This document shows positions 17,031-26,943 of a DNA stretch of 64,000 nucleotides, in pieces. This DNA is from Bacillota bacterium. Lineage in GTDB: Bacteria; Bacillota; Clostridia; Lachnospirales; Lachnospiraceae. The first letter of the stretch is position 1, and each line of letters starts with the position of its first letter. Below the pieces are notes generated by a model, which was not told the origin of the DNA, made no database searches, and was given only the letters and a program-made list of their open reading frames with translations. The stretch lies in the NCBI GenBank assembly GCA_023420085.1, contig JAEZWQ010000025.1:62001-126000 (forward strand). Direction: 5' to 3'. Both the position numbers and the translations under genes were made by a program.

Positions 17031-18656
17031 ATGAAAATTTTTGAAGGTAAAAGTGTTTTTGGTGGAGTTGCCATTGGTAAAATCAAACTTTATAAAAAAC
17101 AAGAAAACTCAATAAAGAGAGTTTCAGTAGAAGATACTGATGCAGAGTATAAAAGATTTGAGGAAGCAAAGGAAACTGCAAAGAACCAACTAGCTAAGTT
17201 GTATGAGAAGGCTCTAAAAGAAGTTGGAGAAGTAAATGCGCAGATATTTGATGTGCATCAAATGATGCTTGATGATTTAGATTATACAGAATCTATTGAA
17301 TATATAATTACGAATCAAAAAGTAAATGCTGAATATGCTGTTGCAACAACTTCTGATAATATGGCATCTATATTTGCTAATATGGATGACGAGTATATGA
17401 AAGGAAGAGCGGCGGATATTAAGGATATTTCTGAGAGAGTTATATCAATACTATGCGGTACTCAAATGGATATTGGAGCTGAGCAAGAGCCAGTAATAAT
17501 AGTTGCTGATGATTTAGCACCAAGTGAAACTGTTCAACTTGATAAGTCAAAGGTATTAGCATTTGTTACAAGATATGGTTCAACTAGCTCACATACAGCG
17601 ATACTTGCTAGAACAATGAATATTCCTGCATTAATAGGTGTAGACTTCCCTGAAGAGTGCGATGGCGTTTTGGGAGCTGTTAATGGTTATACAGGAAAGT
17701 TTGTTGTTGAACCAGAAGGAGAAGAGTTAGAAGAATTAGCCAAAGTAAAGAATGAAGATTTAAAAAAGGCAGAACTTCTAAATAAACTTAAAGGCAAAGA
17801 AAACATAACTGTTGATGGTAAGAAAATAGATATTTTCGCTAACATTGGTCAAGTAGAAGATACAGCAATTGTTTTAGATAATGATGCAGGTGGAATAGGC
17901 CTATTTAGAAGCGAATTTTTATATCTAAATTCTAATAATTTCCCTACAGAAGAGGAACAATTTACAGCATATAAAAGAGTTCTTGAAACTATGGCAGGTA
18001 AAAAGGTTGTTATTAGGACTTTAGATTTAGGTGCTGATAAACAGGTAGATTATTTTAATCTTGGAAACGAAGAAAATCCTGCATTGGGATATAGAGCGAT
18101 TAGAATATGCTTAACTCAAACTGAAATTTTTAAAACACAGTTAAGAGCTTTATTCAGAGCAAGTCATTATGGACATTTAGCAATAATGTTCCCGATGATA
18201 ACTTCAGTAGAAGAAGTTAAAGCTATAAAAGAAATTGTTAATCAAGTTAAAGCAGAGCTTGATGGTGCAGGTGTAAGCTATGCTGATAACATTGAATTAG
18301 GTATAATGATTGAAACTCCTGCAGCGGCAGTTATCAGTGATTTATTAGCTAAAGAAGTAGACTTCTTCTCTGTAGGAACTAATGATTTGTCACAATATAC
18401 ACTAGCTATTGATAGACAAAATGCTAAACTTGAACCATTCTTTAATAAACATCATACCGCTGTTCTTAGATTGATTAAGATGGCTGCAGATAATATACAT
18501 AAAGAAGGTAAATGGATAGGTATTTGTGGAGAGCTAGGTGCAGATACGGAACTTACGGAAGAATTCTTAAGGATGGGAATAGATGAATTATCTGTATCTC
18601 CATCTATGATTTTGAGAGTTAGAGATAAAGTTAGAAGTTTAGATTTGAGTAAATAA
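17031..18656 (+). CDS. ptsI: PTS enzyme I
   Basis: This 541-aa phosphoenolpyruvate-protein phosphotransferase starts the PTS cascade. The phosphorylated His188 lies in GSTSSHTAILARTMNIPA. The C-terminal PEP-binding barrel carries GIGLFRSEFLY and the GTNDLSQYTLAIDR signature. Length is slightly short of the usual ~570 but all domains are present. It forms an operon with ptsH. No sugar-specific EII genes are in the window. Confidence 0.96.
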   Translation: MKIFEGKSVFGGVAIGKIKLYKKQENSIKRVSVEDTDAEYKRFEEAKETAKNQLAKLYEKALKEVGEVNAQIFDVHQMMLDDLDYTESIEYIITNQKVNAEYAVATTSDNMASIFANMDDEYMKGRAADIKDISERVISILCGTQMDIGAEQEPVIIVADDLAPSETVQLDKSKVLAFVTRYGSTSSHTAILARTMNIPALIGVDFPEECDGVLGAVNGYTGKFVVEPEGEELEELAKVKNEDLKKAELLNKLKGKENITVDGKKIDIFANIGQVEDTAIVLDNDAGGIGLFRSEFLYLNSNNFPTEEEQFTAYKRVLETMAGKKVVIRTLDLGADKQVDYFNLGNEENPALGYRAIRICLTQTEIFKTQLRALFRASHYGHLAIMFPMITSVEEVKAIKEIVNQVKAELDGAGVSYADNIELGIMIETPAAAVISDLLAKEVDFFSVGTNDLSQYTLAIDRQNAKLEPFFNKHHTAVLRLIKMAADNIHKEGKWIGICGELGADTELTEEFLRMGIDELSVSPSMILRVRDKVRSLDLSK

Positions 18657-18658
18657 AT

Positions 18659-20077
18659 ATGAATATACTAATTAAAAATGGATTAGTTGTTTCAGAAGGC
18701 AAAAAAACATATACAGATATCTTTATTAAAGATGATAAAATTCAAGCTCTTGGTAATTTTGATTGCCAAGAGTTTGATAAAATTATAGATGCTACTGGTA
18801 TGTATGTAATGCCTGGTGCTATAGATCCACATACACATATGGAGTTGAAGCAATCAAGTAAATATACTTCATGTGATGATTTTTATGATGGAACGGTAGC
18901 GGCAGCGTGTGGTGGAACAACTATGATTATTGATCATATGGCCTTTGGTGAAGATGGATGCGATTTACATTCTCCTTTTGACACATATAGAGAACTTGCT
19001 AAAAAATCTGTTATAGACTATAGCTTCCATGGAGTGTTCCAGAGGGTTAATGATCAATTGCTTGATGAGATGGATGAAATAGTTAAAAATGAAGGTTTTC
19101 CAAGTTTTAAAGCCTATACTACATATGGATATCCATTGTTTGATAAAGATTTAATGGGAATTCTTGGGCATATGAAAAAAACTGGGGGACTACTAACAGT
19201 TCATTCAGAGAATGATGCTATAACCAATGTATTAAGGGATAAATTTGCAAAAGAAGGTAAACTAGACCCTATATATCATGCATTGAGTAGACCTAATGAA
19301 GCAGAGGCAGAAGCGGTAGAGAGAGAAATATATCTCGCAAGAGTTGAAGGAGATGCACCTCTTTATATTGTACATCTGTCTGCAAGTGAGAGCTTAGATG
19401 CTGTGAAAAATGCTCGTGAAAAAGGTCAAAAAAATATTTATGTTGAAACTTGTACACAATATTTAACACTAACTGATGATATGTTTGTTAATGGTGGAAA
19501 AGAAAAAGGAATACTTTATATGTTAGCACCTCCACTTAGAAAGCAAAAGGATATTGATGCATTGTGGTTAGGCGTACAAAAAGGAGACATACAAGTAATA
19601 GCGACAGATCATTGCCCTTTCAAACCAGAAGAAAAACTTGAAAATGTTAATGACTTCAGATTCTGCCCAGGAGGTATATCGGGGGTAGAAGAAAGAGTTA
19701 GAGTAATTTTTACAGAGGGAGTTACTAAGGGGAGAATTAGTCTTGAAAGATTTGTTGAAGTAATTTCAACAAATGCTGCTAAAATTTTTGGTATGTATCC
19801 TAAAAAGGGATCATTAATGCCAGGATCAGATGCAGATATAATGATAATTGATCCTAATAAATCCATGACAATAACCAAAGAAAATCTACATACTAAGGCA
19901 GGATATAGTCCTTTTGAGGGATTTGAGTGTAGCTGTGTTATAGACACTGTAATATCAAGAGGAAAGATTATTGCTAAAAACAATGAATTCCTTGGGGAAA
20001 GAGGATATGGACAGTTAGTATATAGAGAACCTAATAAACAGGGCGATATTATTATAAATGGCGAAAACTTCAATTAG
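18659..20077 (+). CDS. hydA: D-hydantoinase / dihydropyrimidinase
   Basis: A 472-aa amidohydrolase that opens cyclic ureides such as dihydropyrimidines or 5-substituted hydantoins. Metal ligands are visible: H-x-H in DPHTHME (about residue 60), the carboxylated Lys in SFKAYTTYG, His in YIVHLSA and Asp in ATDHCPF. These match D-hydantoinase better than allantoinase or dihydroorotase. It begins 3 nt after ptsI stops, an unusual neighbour, with no partner beta-ureidopropionase or carbamoylase nearby. The substrate is not settled. Confidence 0.87.
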   Translation: MNILIKNGLVVSEGKKTYTDIFIKDDKIQALGNFDCQEFDKIIDATGMYVMPGAIDPHTHMELKQSSKYTSCDDFYDGTVAAACGGTTMIIDHMAFGEDGCDLHSPFDTYRELAKKSVIDYSFHGVFQRVNDQLLDEMDEIVKNEGFPSFKAYTTYGYPLFDKDLMGILGHMKKTGGLLTVHSENDAITNVLRDKFAKEGKLDPIYHALSRPNEAEAEAVEREIYLARVEGDAPLYIVHLSASESLDAVKNAREKGQKNIYVETCTQYLTLTDDMFVNGGKEKGILYMLAPPLRKQKDIDALWLGVQKGDIQVIATDHCPFKPEEKLENVNDFRFCPGGISGVEERVRVIFTEGVTKGRISLERFVEVISTNAAKIFGMYPKKGSLMPGSDADIMIIDPNKSMTITKENLHTKAGYSPFEGFECSCVIDTVISRGKIIAKNNEFLGERGYGQLVYREPNKQGDIIINGENFN

Positions 20078-20080
20078 TGC

Positions 20081-20109
20081 TTGAAAAAATATTAAAAATA
20101 TGGTATCAT
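20081..20109 (+). promoter_or_regulatory. rplS promoter
   Basis: TTGAAA (20081-20086), a 17-bp spacer and an extended -10, TG-N-TATCAT (20101-20109), lie directly after the hydantoinase stop. The predicted +1 is near 20116. Confidence 0.75.
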
Positions 20110-20115
20110 CAATCT

Positions 20116-20174
20116 TTGTACGGATGTTCCTCTGTTTAGCAAAGCGTAATTAAGAACATCTAAGAGGAGGAAAA
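20116..20174 (+). promoter_or_regulatory. L19-type ribosomal leader
   Basis: The rplS 5' leader forms a stem GATGTTC (20123-20129) / GAACATC (20154-20160) closing just before the SD. CCTCT (20129-20133) could alternatively pair with AGAGG (20163-20167), which is part of the SD. This resembles the L19 leader known from Firmicutes, where L19 is thought to repress its own synthesis. The assignment is by structure and position, not by model search. Confidence 0.65.
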
Positions 20175-20522
20175 ATGAATAAGATTATTAAGAGCATTGA
20201 AGATGCACAAATGAAAAGCAATGTGACTGAATTTAATACTGGTGATACAATCAGAGTTTCTGCGAAGATTGTTGAAGGATCAAGAGAAAGAATTCAGGTT
20301 TTTGAAGGAGTTGTTATTAAAAAACAAGGTGGCGGTAATAGAGCTACTTTCACAGTGCGTAAAAAATCAAGTGGTGTTGGAGTTGAAAGAACTTGGCCAC
20401 TACACAGCCCAAGAATTGACAGTATCCAAGTAGTAAGACGTGGTAAAGTAAGACGTGCTAAGCTATTCTACTTGAGAGATAGAGTTGGTAAGGCTGCTAA
20501 AGTTAAGGAAATTTTGAACTAA
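20175..20522 (+). CDS. rplS: 50S ribosomal protein L19
   Basis: The 115-aa L19 sits at the 30S-50S interface. The core [19 protein letters not shown] and the C-terminal [20 protein letters not shown] are typical and the length is normal. It has its own promoter and structured leader and is followed by an intrinsic terminator, so it is expressed separately from rbgA. The usual upstream neighbours rimM and trmD are missing. Confidence 0.97.
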   Translation: MNKIIKSIEDAQMKSNVTEFNTGDTIRVSAKIVEGSRERIQVFEGVVIKKQGGGNRATFTVRKKSSGVGVERTWPLHSPRIDSIQVVRRGKVRRAKLFYLRDRVGKAAKVKEILN

Positions 20523-20528
20523 TAAATA

Positions 20529-20560
20529 AGCTCATAGTATTTGCTATGAGCTTTTGTTTT
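20529..20560 (+). terminator. Intrinsic terminator after rplS
   Basis: AGCTCATAG (20529-20537) pairs with CTATGAGCT (20544-20552) over a 6-nt loop, followed by TTTGTTTT. Confidence 0.9.
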
Positions 20561-20577
20561 ACATGGAGAGAAAAAAT

Positions 20578-21426
20578 ATGGATTATCATTGGTTTCCAGG
20601 CCATATGGCGAAAACTATAAGACAGATAAAAGAGGACATAAAATTAATTGATCTTGTTATTGAGGTTTTAGATTCTAGAATACCTCGAAGTAGTATGAAC
20701 CCAATTTTAAATGAAATAGCAAAAAATAAGCCTAGACTTATAATTATGAATAAATCGGACATGTCTGAAAAGTTATATAACGAAAAATGGGAAAAATATT
20801 TCATATCTAAGGGCTATCATGTGGTACTAACTGATGCTAAAAATAAAAAAGGTATAAAAAATATTTATGATAAGGCAATAGAGGCTTGTTCTGATATTAT
20901 TGAGAGAAATATCAGAAGAGGTCTTAAAAATAAAACTATAAAAGCGATGGTTTTTGGTATTCCAAATACAGGTAAATCTACAATAATAAATGCTATATCT
21001 GGAAAGAACGTAACAAAAACCGGTAATACACCTGGAGTTACTAGAGGGAAGCAATGGATAAGGCTTGGGAAAAATATTGAATTGTTAGATACACCAGGGG
21101 TTTTATGGCATAAGTTTGAAGATATGGAAGTTGGAAAGAAAATAGCGTTTATTGGATCTATAAAAAATGAGGTTGTCATTATAGAGGAACTTGCATATGA
21201 TTTATTAACATGGCTTTCACAAAATAAACAGGATTATCTAGTAGATAAATATGATATAATTATCAATGATCCTCTAGAAGCACTGGAAAAAATTGCACAA
21301 AAAAGGGGATGCTTACTTAAAGGTGCTAAACTTGATTTAACAAGAGCATCAAACTTATTTTTAGAAGAATTTAGAAATGCAAAATTGGGCAGAATTACTT
21401 TAGATAGGGAGATTTGTGATGAATGA
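20578..21426 (+). CDS. rbgA: Ribosome biogenesis GTPase RbgA (YlqF)
   Basis: RbgA is a circularly permuted GTPase required for late 50S assembly. The 282-aa product begins MDYHWFPGHMAKT, the standard family start. The G motifs occur in permuted order: NKSD (G4), then GIPNTGKSTIIN (G1), TPGVTRG (G2) and DTPG (G3). I use the ATG at 20578, with GGAGAG 7 nt upstream, over two in-frame upstream starts. The stop overlaps lepB. Confidence 0.95.
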   Translation: MDYHWFPGHMAKTIRQIKEDIKLIDLVIEVLDSRIPRSSMNPILNEIAKNKPRLIIMNKSDMSEKLYNEKWEKYFISKGYHVVLTDAKNKKGIKNIYDKAIEACSDIIERNIRRGLKNKTIKAMVFGIPNTGKSTIINAISGKNVTKTGNTPGVTRGKQWIRLGKNIELLDTPGVLWHKFEDMEVGKKIAFIGSIKNEVVIIEELAYDLLTWLSQNKQDYLVDKYDIIINDPLEALEKIAQKRGCLLKGAKLDLTRASNLFLEEFRNAKLGRITLDREICDE

Positions 21427-21982
21427 TGAAGTAAGATCAGATGATGATTCACTAATACTTAGGATACTTAGAGAAATAAGAGGATTTTTAATTACGCTTT
21501 TAGTATTATTAGCTATAGTATTAGTCATTAATATATTTATAGGAAGATTAGTTAAAGTTGATGGACATTCTATGGATACTACTTTGAGTAACGGTGAGAT
21601 TCTTGTAATGGATAAGATATCTTATAAATTTAGCGATCCAAAGAGGTATGATATTGTAATATTTCCACATGAAGACAAATACTATATAAAAAGGGTTATA
21701 GGTTTGCCGGGAGAGACAGTTCAAATTATAGATGGAGCATTTTATATAAATGGCGAAAAGTTAGATGATAATCATGGACTTGAACCCATAGAAGAAAGTA
21801 TGTATGGAAGAGCCGCTGAACCAGTAAAACTTGCGAATGATGAATATTTTTGTGTAGGGGATAATAGAAATCATAGTGGAGATAGCAGGTTAGAAAGTGT
21901 AGGCAATGTGAAAAGAGATATAATTGATGGTAAGGCTATTTTTAGACTTACTCCTATCAAAAGATTTGGAACATTAAATTAA
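21419..21982 (+). CDS. lepB: Signal peptidase I
   Basis: This 187-aa type I signal peptidase has one N-terminal membrane segment (about residues 18-40, rich in Leu/Ile/Val). The catalytic Ser is in VDGHSMDTTL, the Lys in YYIKRVIGLPGE, and box E is GDNRNHSGDSR. It removes signal peptides from secreted proteins such as those encoded at 12849 and 45519. The ATG at 21419 has GGGAG 7 nt upstream and lies within the end of rbgA. rnhB overlaps its stop by one base. Confidence 0.94.
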   Translation: MNDEVRSDDDSLILRILREIRGFLITLLVLLAIVLVINIFIGRLVKVDGHSMDTTLSNGEILVMDKISYKFSDPKRYDIVIFPHEDKYYIKRVIGLPGETVQIIDGAFYINGEKLDDNHGLEPIEESMYGRAAEPVKLANDEYFCVGDNRNHSGDSRLESVGNVKRDIIDGKAIFRLTPIKRFGTLN

Positions 21983-22608
21983 TGGCAACAAGAATAGAAA
22001 AACAACGAATACTATATGAAGAAATGACAGCCTATGAGAAGAAATATTGGAATGAAGGTATTGTAGTAGGTGTTGATGAGGTTGGAAGGGGACCTTTTGC
22101 TGGTCCTGTTACAATTTGTGCCTATGCTTTTAAACCTAATACTTATATTTTAGGTGTTAATGATTCTAAGAAGCTAAGTAAAAAGAGAAGGGAAGAAATG
22201 TATTCTGAACTCATTTCTATTGCTTTAGATTATGTTGTGGTTAGCAAATCCCCTGAAGTTATAGATGAGGTAAATATTTTAAATGCTACGAAAATTGCTA
22301 TGAAAGAAGCCATTGAGAAGCTTAAAATTAAACCAAGGATTATACTTGTTGATGCAGTAAATATACCGGATATCAATTATGAGCAACTGCCTATTATTAA
22401 AGGCGACTCAAAGAGTATATCAATTGCAGCTGCTAGCATAGTAGCTAAATATGAAAGGGATAATTATATGCTTAAGCAGGATGAATTATATCCGCAATAT
22501 GATTTTAAAAATAATATGGGATATGGTACAAAAAGACACATAGAAGCTATAAAGAAATATGGGTTAACAGAAATACATAGAAGAAGTTTTTGCAAAAAAT
22601 ATGAATAA
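21982..22608 (+). CDS. rnhB: Ribonuclease HII
   Basis: RNase HII cleaves RNA in RNA-DNA hybrids, including single ribonucleotides. The 208-aa product carries the DEVGRGPFAGPV active-site motif (residues 30-41), a second Asp in LVDA, and GDSKSISIAAASIVAK. The neighbourhood rbgA-(lepB)-rnhB-yraN is the common Firmicutes order. Both ends overlap neighbouring genes. Confidence 0.96.
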   Translation: MATRIEKQRILYEEMTAYEKKYWNEGIVVGVDEVGRGPFAGPVTICAYAFKPNTYILGVNDSKKLSKKRREEMYSELISIALDYVVVSKSPEVIDEVNILNATKIAMKEAIEKLKIKPRIILVDAVNIPDINYEQLPIIKGDSKSISIAAASIVAKYERDNYMLKQDELYPQYDFKNNMGYGTKRHIEAIKKYGLTEIHRRSFCKKYE

Positions 22609-22936
22609 AAGAAAAATTGGGAATAAGTATGAAAAAATAGCTAAAAATTATTTATTATCTAATGGGTATAAAATTCTAAGACAAAATTTTTATTATAAAG
22701 GTGGCGAAATAGACTTAATAGCAGCTAAAGGTAAAAGCCTATATTTTGTTGAAGTTAAGTATAGGAAAAATTCAAATTTTGGGTATGCTATTGAGTCTAT
22801 TTCTAATAAAAAACTATTAAATATCTATAAAGGAATAAATCTTTTTCTAAATAATTGTGAATTTTTTTTTGATACAATACATATCAGTGCAATCACGTTT
22901 GATAAGAATAAAATGGAATACATAGATATAGTTTGA
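22601..22936 (+). CDS. yraN: YraN-family nuclease-like protein (UPF0102)
   Basis: A 111-aa UPF0102 protein. The GGEIDLIA...VEVKYR stretch is the PD-(D/E)xK-type core of the family, related to Holliday-junction resolvases and restriction enzymes, though no biological role is established. It overlaps rnhB by 8 bases. Its stop codon lies inside the -35 box of the rpoB promoter. Confidence 0.92.
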   Translation: MNKRKIGNKYEKIAKNYLLSNGYKILRQNFYYKGGEIDLIAAKGKSLYFVEVKYRKNSNFGYAIESISNKKLLNIYKGINLFLNNCEFFFDTIHISAITFDKNKMEYIDIV

Positions 22937-23062
22937 CAATGGTAAAAAATTGGTTTATACTATAAATTATATTATTGTGCCTTTTTATGCTCATTAATAA
23001 GGAATGTATGCAAAAAAATACATTAATATACTAATTTTATTATCAAGGGGTGTACTACGTCG
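22933..23062 (+). promoter_or_regulatory. rpoBC promoter and leader
   Basis: A near-consensus promoter, TTGACA (22933-22938), 17 bp, TATACT (22956-22961), overlaps the yraN stop. The ~95-nt leader holds a small hairpin, AATGTAT (23003-23009) / ATACATT (23018-23024). The best SD (AAGGGG, 23045-23050) is 12 nt from the ATG, wider than usual. No tRNA or ribosomal gene lies between. Confidence 0.8.
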
Positions 23063-26000
23063 ATGGAAAAAAATAGAATCAGACCAGTTACAGTTGGTAA
23101 GAAAAAAAGAATGACATATTCTAGACAACAAGAAGTATTGGATATACCAAATCTTATTGAAATACAGAAAAAGTCATATAAGTGGTTTTTAGATGAGGGA
23201 TTACAAGAAGCCTTCAATGATATATCACCTATAAATGATTTTGGTGGCCAATATAGTCTAGAATTTCTTGATTTTAAACTATGTTTAGAAGATAAGAAGT
23301 ATACGATAGCAGAATGTAAAGGACAAGATGCTACATACTCAGCACCACTTAAGGTGAGGGTTAGACTTCATAATCTAAAAGAAAATACTGCAACTACTCA
23401 TGAAATTTATATGGGGGATTTACCTCTTATGACTGAAACAGGAAGTTTTGTCATAAATGGAGCAGAACGTGTAATCGTAAGCCAATTGGTTAGATCACCA
23501 GGTCTATATTACTCAGAGAGCAGAGATAAAATCGGAAAAAAATTATTTGCTTCTACGATAATACCAAATAGAGGGGCTTGGATTGAATACGAGACAGACA
23601 CGAATGATATATTCTATGTTAGGGTAGATAGAACAAGAAAATCACCAGTTACAGTTTTATTAAGAGCGTTAGGTTTAAGTAGTAACGCAGAAATAATAGA
23701 AATGTTTGGTGAAGAACCAAAAATATTAGCAACTTTAGAAAAAGACGTAGCTACAAATTATAGAGATGGTATGCTTGAGCTTTATAAAAAGATTCGTCCA
23801 GGTGAGCCTTTGAATCTTGATAGTGCTGAGAGTCTTATAAATGCAATGCTATTTGATCCTAAGCGCTATGATTTAGCTAAAGTGGGAAGATATAAATTTA
23901 ATAAAAAATTAGCTTTAAGACATCGTATTGTTGGTAAAAAGTTAATGAAGGACATAATTGACGTTGAAACTGGTGAACTTGTAGCAAAGGCTGGAGAAGT
24001 AATTACAAGAGAGATGGCTGATGCTATTCAAAATACTGGAATACAATGTATAGTTATTGATTTAACAGGTGAAGATAGAAGTTTCAATGTTATATCTAAT
24101 CAGATGGTAGATCTAGATAGTTTTGTAAGCTTTGATCCTGAAGAGGTAGGTGTAACAGAAAAGGTTAGATATATTGTCTTAAAAGATTTGTTAGATAAAT
24201 ATGAAGATGAAGAAGAATTGAAGGAAGCAATAAAAAATAATATTGCTGATTTAATTCCAAAACATATAACACCAGAAGATATATATGCAACAGTAAGCTA
24301 CTGTCTTGGACTAGAGGATGGGGTTGGTAATACTGATGATATCGACCATCTAGGAAATAGAAGAATCAGATCTGTTGGAGAATTATTACAAAACCAATAT
24401 AGGATTGGATTATCTAGACTTGAAAGAGTGGTTAGGGAAAGAATGACTACTCAAGATGCGGATAAAGTTACAGCACAATCTTTAATCAATATTAAGCCGG
24501 TTACTGCATCTATAAAAGAATTTTTTGGAAGTTCTCAGTTGTCTCAGTTTATGGATCAAAATAATCCTTTAGGAGAATTGACACATAAGAGAAGACTTTC
24601 AGCCTTGGGACCTGGAGGATTATCAAGGGATAGAGCAGGATTTGAGGTTAGAGACGTACATTATTCACATTATGGAAGAATGTGTCCAATCGAGACTCCA
24701 GAAGGACCAAATATCGGTCTAATTAACTCGCTTGCTACATATGCTAGGATAAATAAATATGGATTTATTGAATCTCCTTATAGAAAGCTAGATAGGACAG
24801 ACCCTCTAAACCCAAGAGTTACAGATGAGGTGGTATATTTAACGGCTGATGAAGAAGATGAATGTATAGTTGTACAAGCAAATGAACCTACTGATGAAAA
24901 TGGATATTTTATAAATCAGTTTGTTGCAGGTAGACATAAAGATGAAATTCTTAAGTACGATAAGAAATCAGTACACCTAATGGACGTTTCACCAAAGATG
25001 TTATTTTCTGTAGCAACCGCAATGATACCATTCCTTGAAAATGATGATGCTAACAGAGCATTGATGGGATCTAACATGCAACGTCAAGCAGTGCCTCTAT
25101 TGACTACTCAAGCGCCAGTTGTTGGAACAGGAATTGAGAAAAAAGCAGCAATCGACTCAGGAGTTTGTGTTGTAGCTGAAAAGTCAGGTATTGTTAAGAG
25201 TGTAACCTATAATAAAATTATAGTAAAAGAAGATGATGGAAATGAACGTGAATATGCTGTAGCTAAATTTGAACGTTCAAACCAATCTAACTGCTATAAT
25301 CAAAGGCCAATTGTATCTAAAGGGGAAAGGATTGAAGCTGGAGATGTTATAGCTGATGGACCATCAACACAAATGGGAGAGATAGCATTGGGTAAAAATC
25401 CTCTTATTGGATTTATGACATGGGAAGGTTACAACTATGAAGATGCTGTTCTTTTAAGTGAAAAACTTGTACAAGATGATGTTTATACATCTATTCATAT
25501 AGAAGAATTTGAAATAGAATCTCGAGATACAAAATTAGGCCCTGAAGAAATAACAAGAGATGTCCCAGGTGTTGGAGATGATGCTCTTAAGGACCTAGAT
25601 GAAAGAGGTATTATAAGAGTTGGTGCTGAAGTTAGAGCGGGCGATATCTTGGTTGGTAAAGTTACACCTAAGGGAGAAACTGAGCTATCACCAGAAGAAA
25701 AACTACTTAGAGCAATATTCTCTGAAAAAGCTAGAGATGTAAGAGATACATCATTGAAGGTTCCTCATGGTGAATATGGAATAGTTGTCGATACTAAAGT
25801 ATTTACTAGGGAAAATGGGGATGAGCTATCTCCTGGAGTAAATCAGAAAGTAAGACTTTATATTGCACAAAAGAGAAAGATTTCAGTTGGAGATAAAATG
25901 GCTGGTAGACATGGTAATAAGGGTGTAGTTTCAAGAATTTTACCAGTTGAAGATATGCCATTCTTACCAAATGGTAGACCACTAGATATCGTACTTAATC

Positions 26001-26935
26001 CGTTAGGTGTACCTTCACGTATGAATATAGGACAGGTGCTTGAAATTCATTTAAGTTTAGCTGCTAAAGCGTTGGGATTTAATGTGGCTACACCAGTATT
26101 TGATGGGGCTAATGAGTTTGATATCATGGATACATTAGAACTAGCAAATGACTATGTAAATACGGAATTTGATGAGTTTAAAAATAAATATAAAGATACT
26201 CTTGACAAAGAGTTAATGCAATATTTGGAAGATAATATTGAACATAAAAATGAATGGAAGGGTGTGCCAATAACAAGGACAGGTAAGGTACCTTTAAGAG
26301 ATGGTAGAACTGGAGAGTATTTTGATAGTCCAGTTACTATTGGTCACATGCATTATTTGAAACTTCACCATCTTGTTGATGATAAGATTCATGCTAGATC
26401 TACAGGTCCATATTCACTTGTAACTCAACAACCATTAGGAGGTAAAGCTCAGTTTGGTGGACAAAGATTTGGAGAGATGGAAGTTTGGGCGCTTGAAGCA
26501 TATGGAGCAGCGTATACATTACAAGAAATCATGACAATTAAGTCTGATGATGTTGTAGGTAGAGTTGATTCTTATGAGGCTATAGTTAAGGGTAAAAATA
26601 TACCTACACCAGGAATACCAGAATCATTCAAAGTATTAGTTAAAGAATTACAATCTCTTGCGTTAGATGTAAGTGTTTTAGATAAAGATGATAACACGAT
26701 GGAACTAATGGAAACTAGATATGTAGATGATGAAACTGTATCTAATGAAAAAGATGAAGATTATTTGAAAATAATGAGTACTGATTCTGAGGAATCTACT
26801 ATAGATGATGATAAAAGTATGTTAAAGCATGCTGGATATCTTGAGGAAGAGTTTAACAATGATGAAGAATTAGTAATAGTAGATGATGAAGATGATTTCT
26901 TGTACGATTCTGATGAATATGAGGATGAAGAATAG
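23063..26935 (+). CDS. rpoB: RNA polymerase beta subunit
   Basis: This 1290-aa beta subunit contains all conserved regions. The rifampicin region is intact and wild-type-like ([20 protein letters not shown], then [20 protein letters not shown]), and the C-terminal clamp region has [21 protein letters not shown] long acidic tail (about the last 60 residues, rich in Asp/Glu) extends beyond the usual Firmicutes end. rplJ/rplL do not precede it: rpoBC are separated from the L11-L12 cluster and follow yraN. Confidence 0.98.
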   Translation: MEKNRIRPVTVGKKKRMTYSRQQEVLDIPNLIEIQKKSYKWFLDEGLQEAFNDISPINDFGGQYSLEFLDFKLCLEDKKYTIAECKGQDATYSAPLKVRVRLHNLKENTATTHEIYMGDLPLMTETGSFVINGAERVIVSQLVRSPGLYYSESRDKIGKKLFASTIIPNRGAWIEYETDTNDIFYVRVDRTRKSPVTVLLRALGLSSNAEIIEMFGEEPKILATLEKDVATNYRDGMLELYKKIRPGEPLNLDSAESLINAMLFDPKRYDLAKVGRYKFNKKLALRHRIVGKKLMKDIIDVETGELVAKAGEVITREMADAIQNTGIQCIVIDLTGEDRSFNVISNQMVDLDSFVSFDPEEVGVTEKVRYIVLKDLLDKYEDEEELKEAIKNNIADLIPKHITPEDIYATVSYCLGLEDGVGNTDDIDHLGNRRIRSVGELLQNQYRIGLSRLERVVRERMTTQDADKVTAQSLINIKPVTASIKEFFGSSQLSQFMDQNNPLGELTHKRRLSALGPGGLSRDRAGFEVRDVHYSHYGRMCPIETPEGPNIGLINSLATYARINKYGFIESPYRKLDRTDPLNPRVTDEVVYLTADEEDECIVVQANEPTDENGYFINQFVAGRHKDEILKYDKKSVHLMDVSPKMLFSVATAMIPFLENDDANRALMGSNMQRQAVPLLTTQAPVVGTGIEKKAAIDSGVCVVAEKSGIVKSVTYNKIIVKEDDGNEREYAVAKFERSNQSNCYNQRPIVSKGERIEAGDVIADGPSTQMGEIALGKNPLIGFMTWEGYNYEDAVLLSEKLVQDDVYTSIHIEEFEIESRDTKLGPEEITRDVPGVGDDALKDLDERGIIRVGAEVRAGDILVGKVTPKGETELSPEEKLLRAIFSEKARDVRDTSLKVPHGEYGIVVDTKVFTRENGDELSPGVNQKVRLYIAQKRKISVGDKMAGRHGNKGVVSRILPVEDMPFLPNGRPLDIVLNPLGVPSRMNIGQVLEIHLSLAAKALGFNVATPVFDGANEFDIMDTLELANDYVNTEFDEFKNKYKDTLDKELMQYLEDNIEHKNEWKGVPITRTGKVPLRDGRTGEYFDSPVTIGHMHYLKLHHLVDDKIHARSTGPYSLVTQQPLGGKAQFGGQRFGEMEVWALEAYGAAYTLQEIMTIKSDDVVGRVDSYEAIVKGKNIPTPGIPESFKVLVKELQSLALDVSVLDKDDNTMELMETRYVDDETVSNEKDEDYLKIMSTDSEESTIDDDKSMLKHAGYLEEEFNNDEELVIVDDEDDFLYDSDEYEDEE

Positions 26936-26943
26936 GAGGATAT

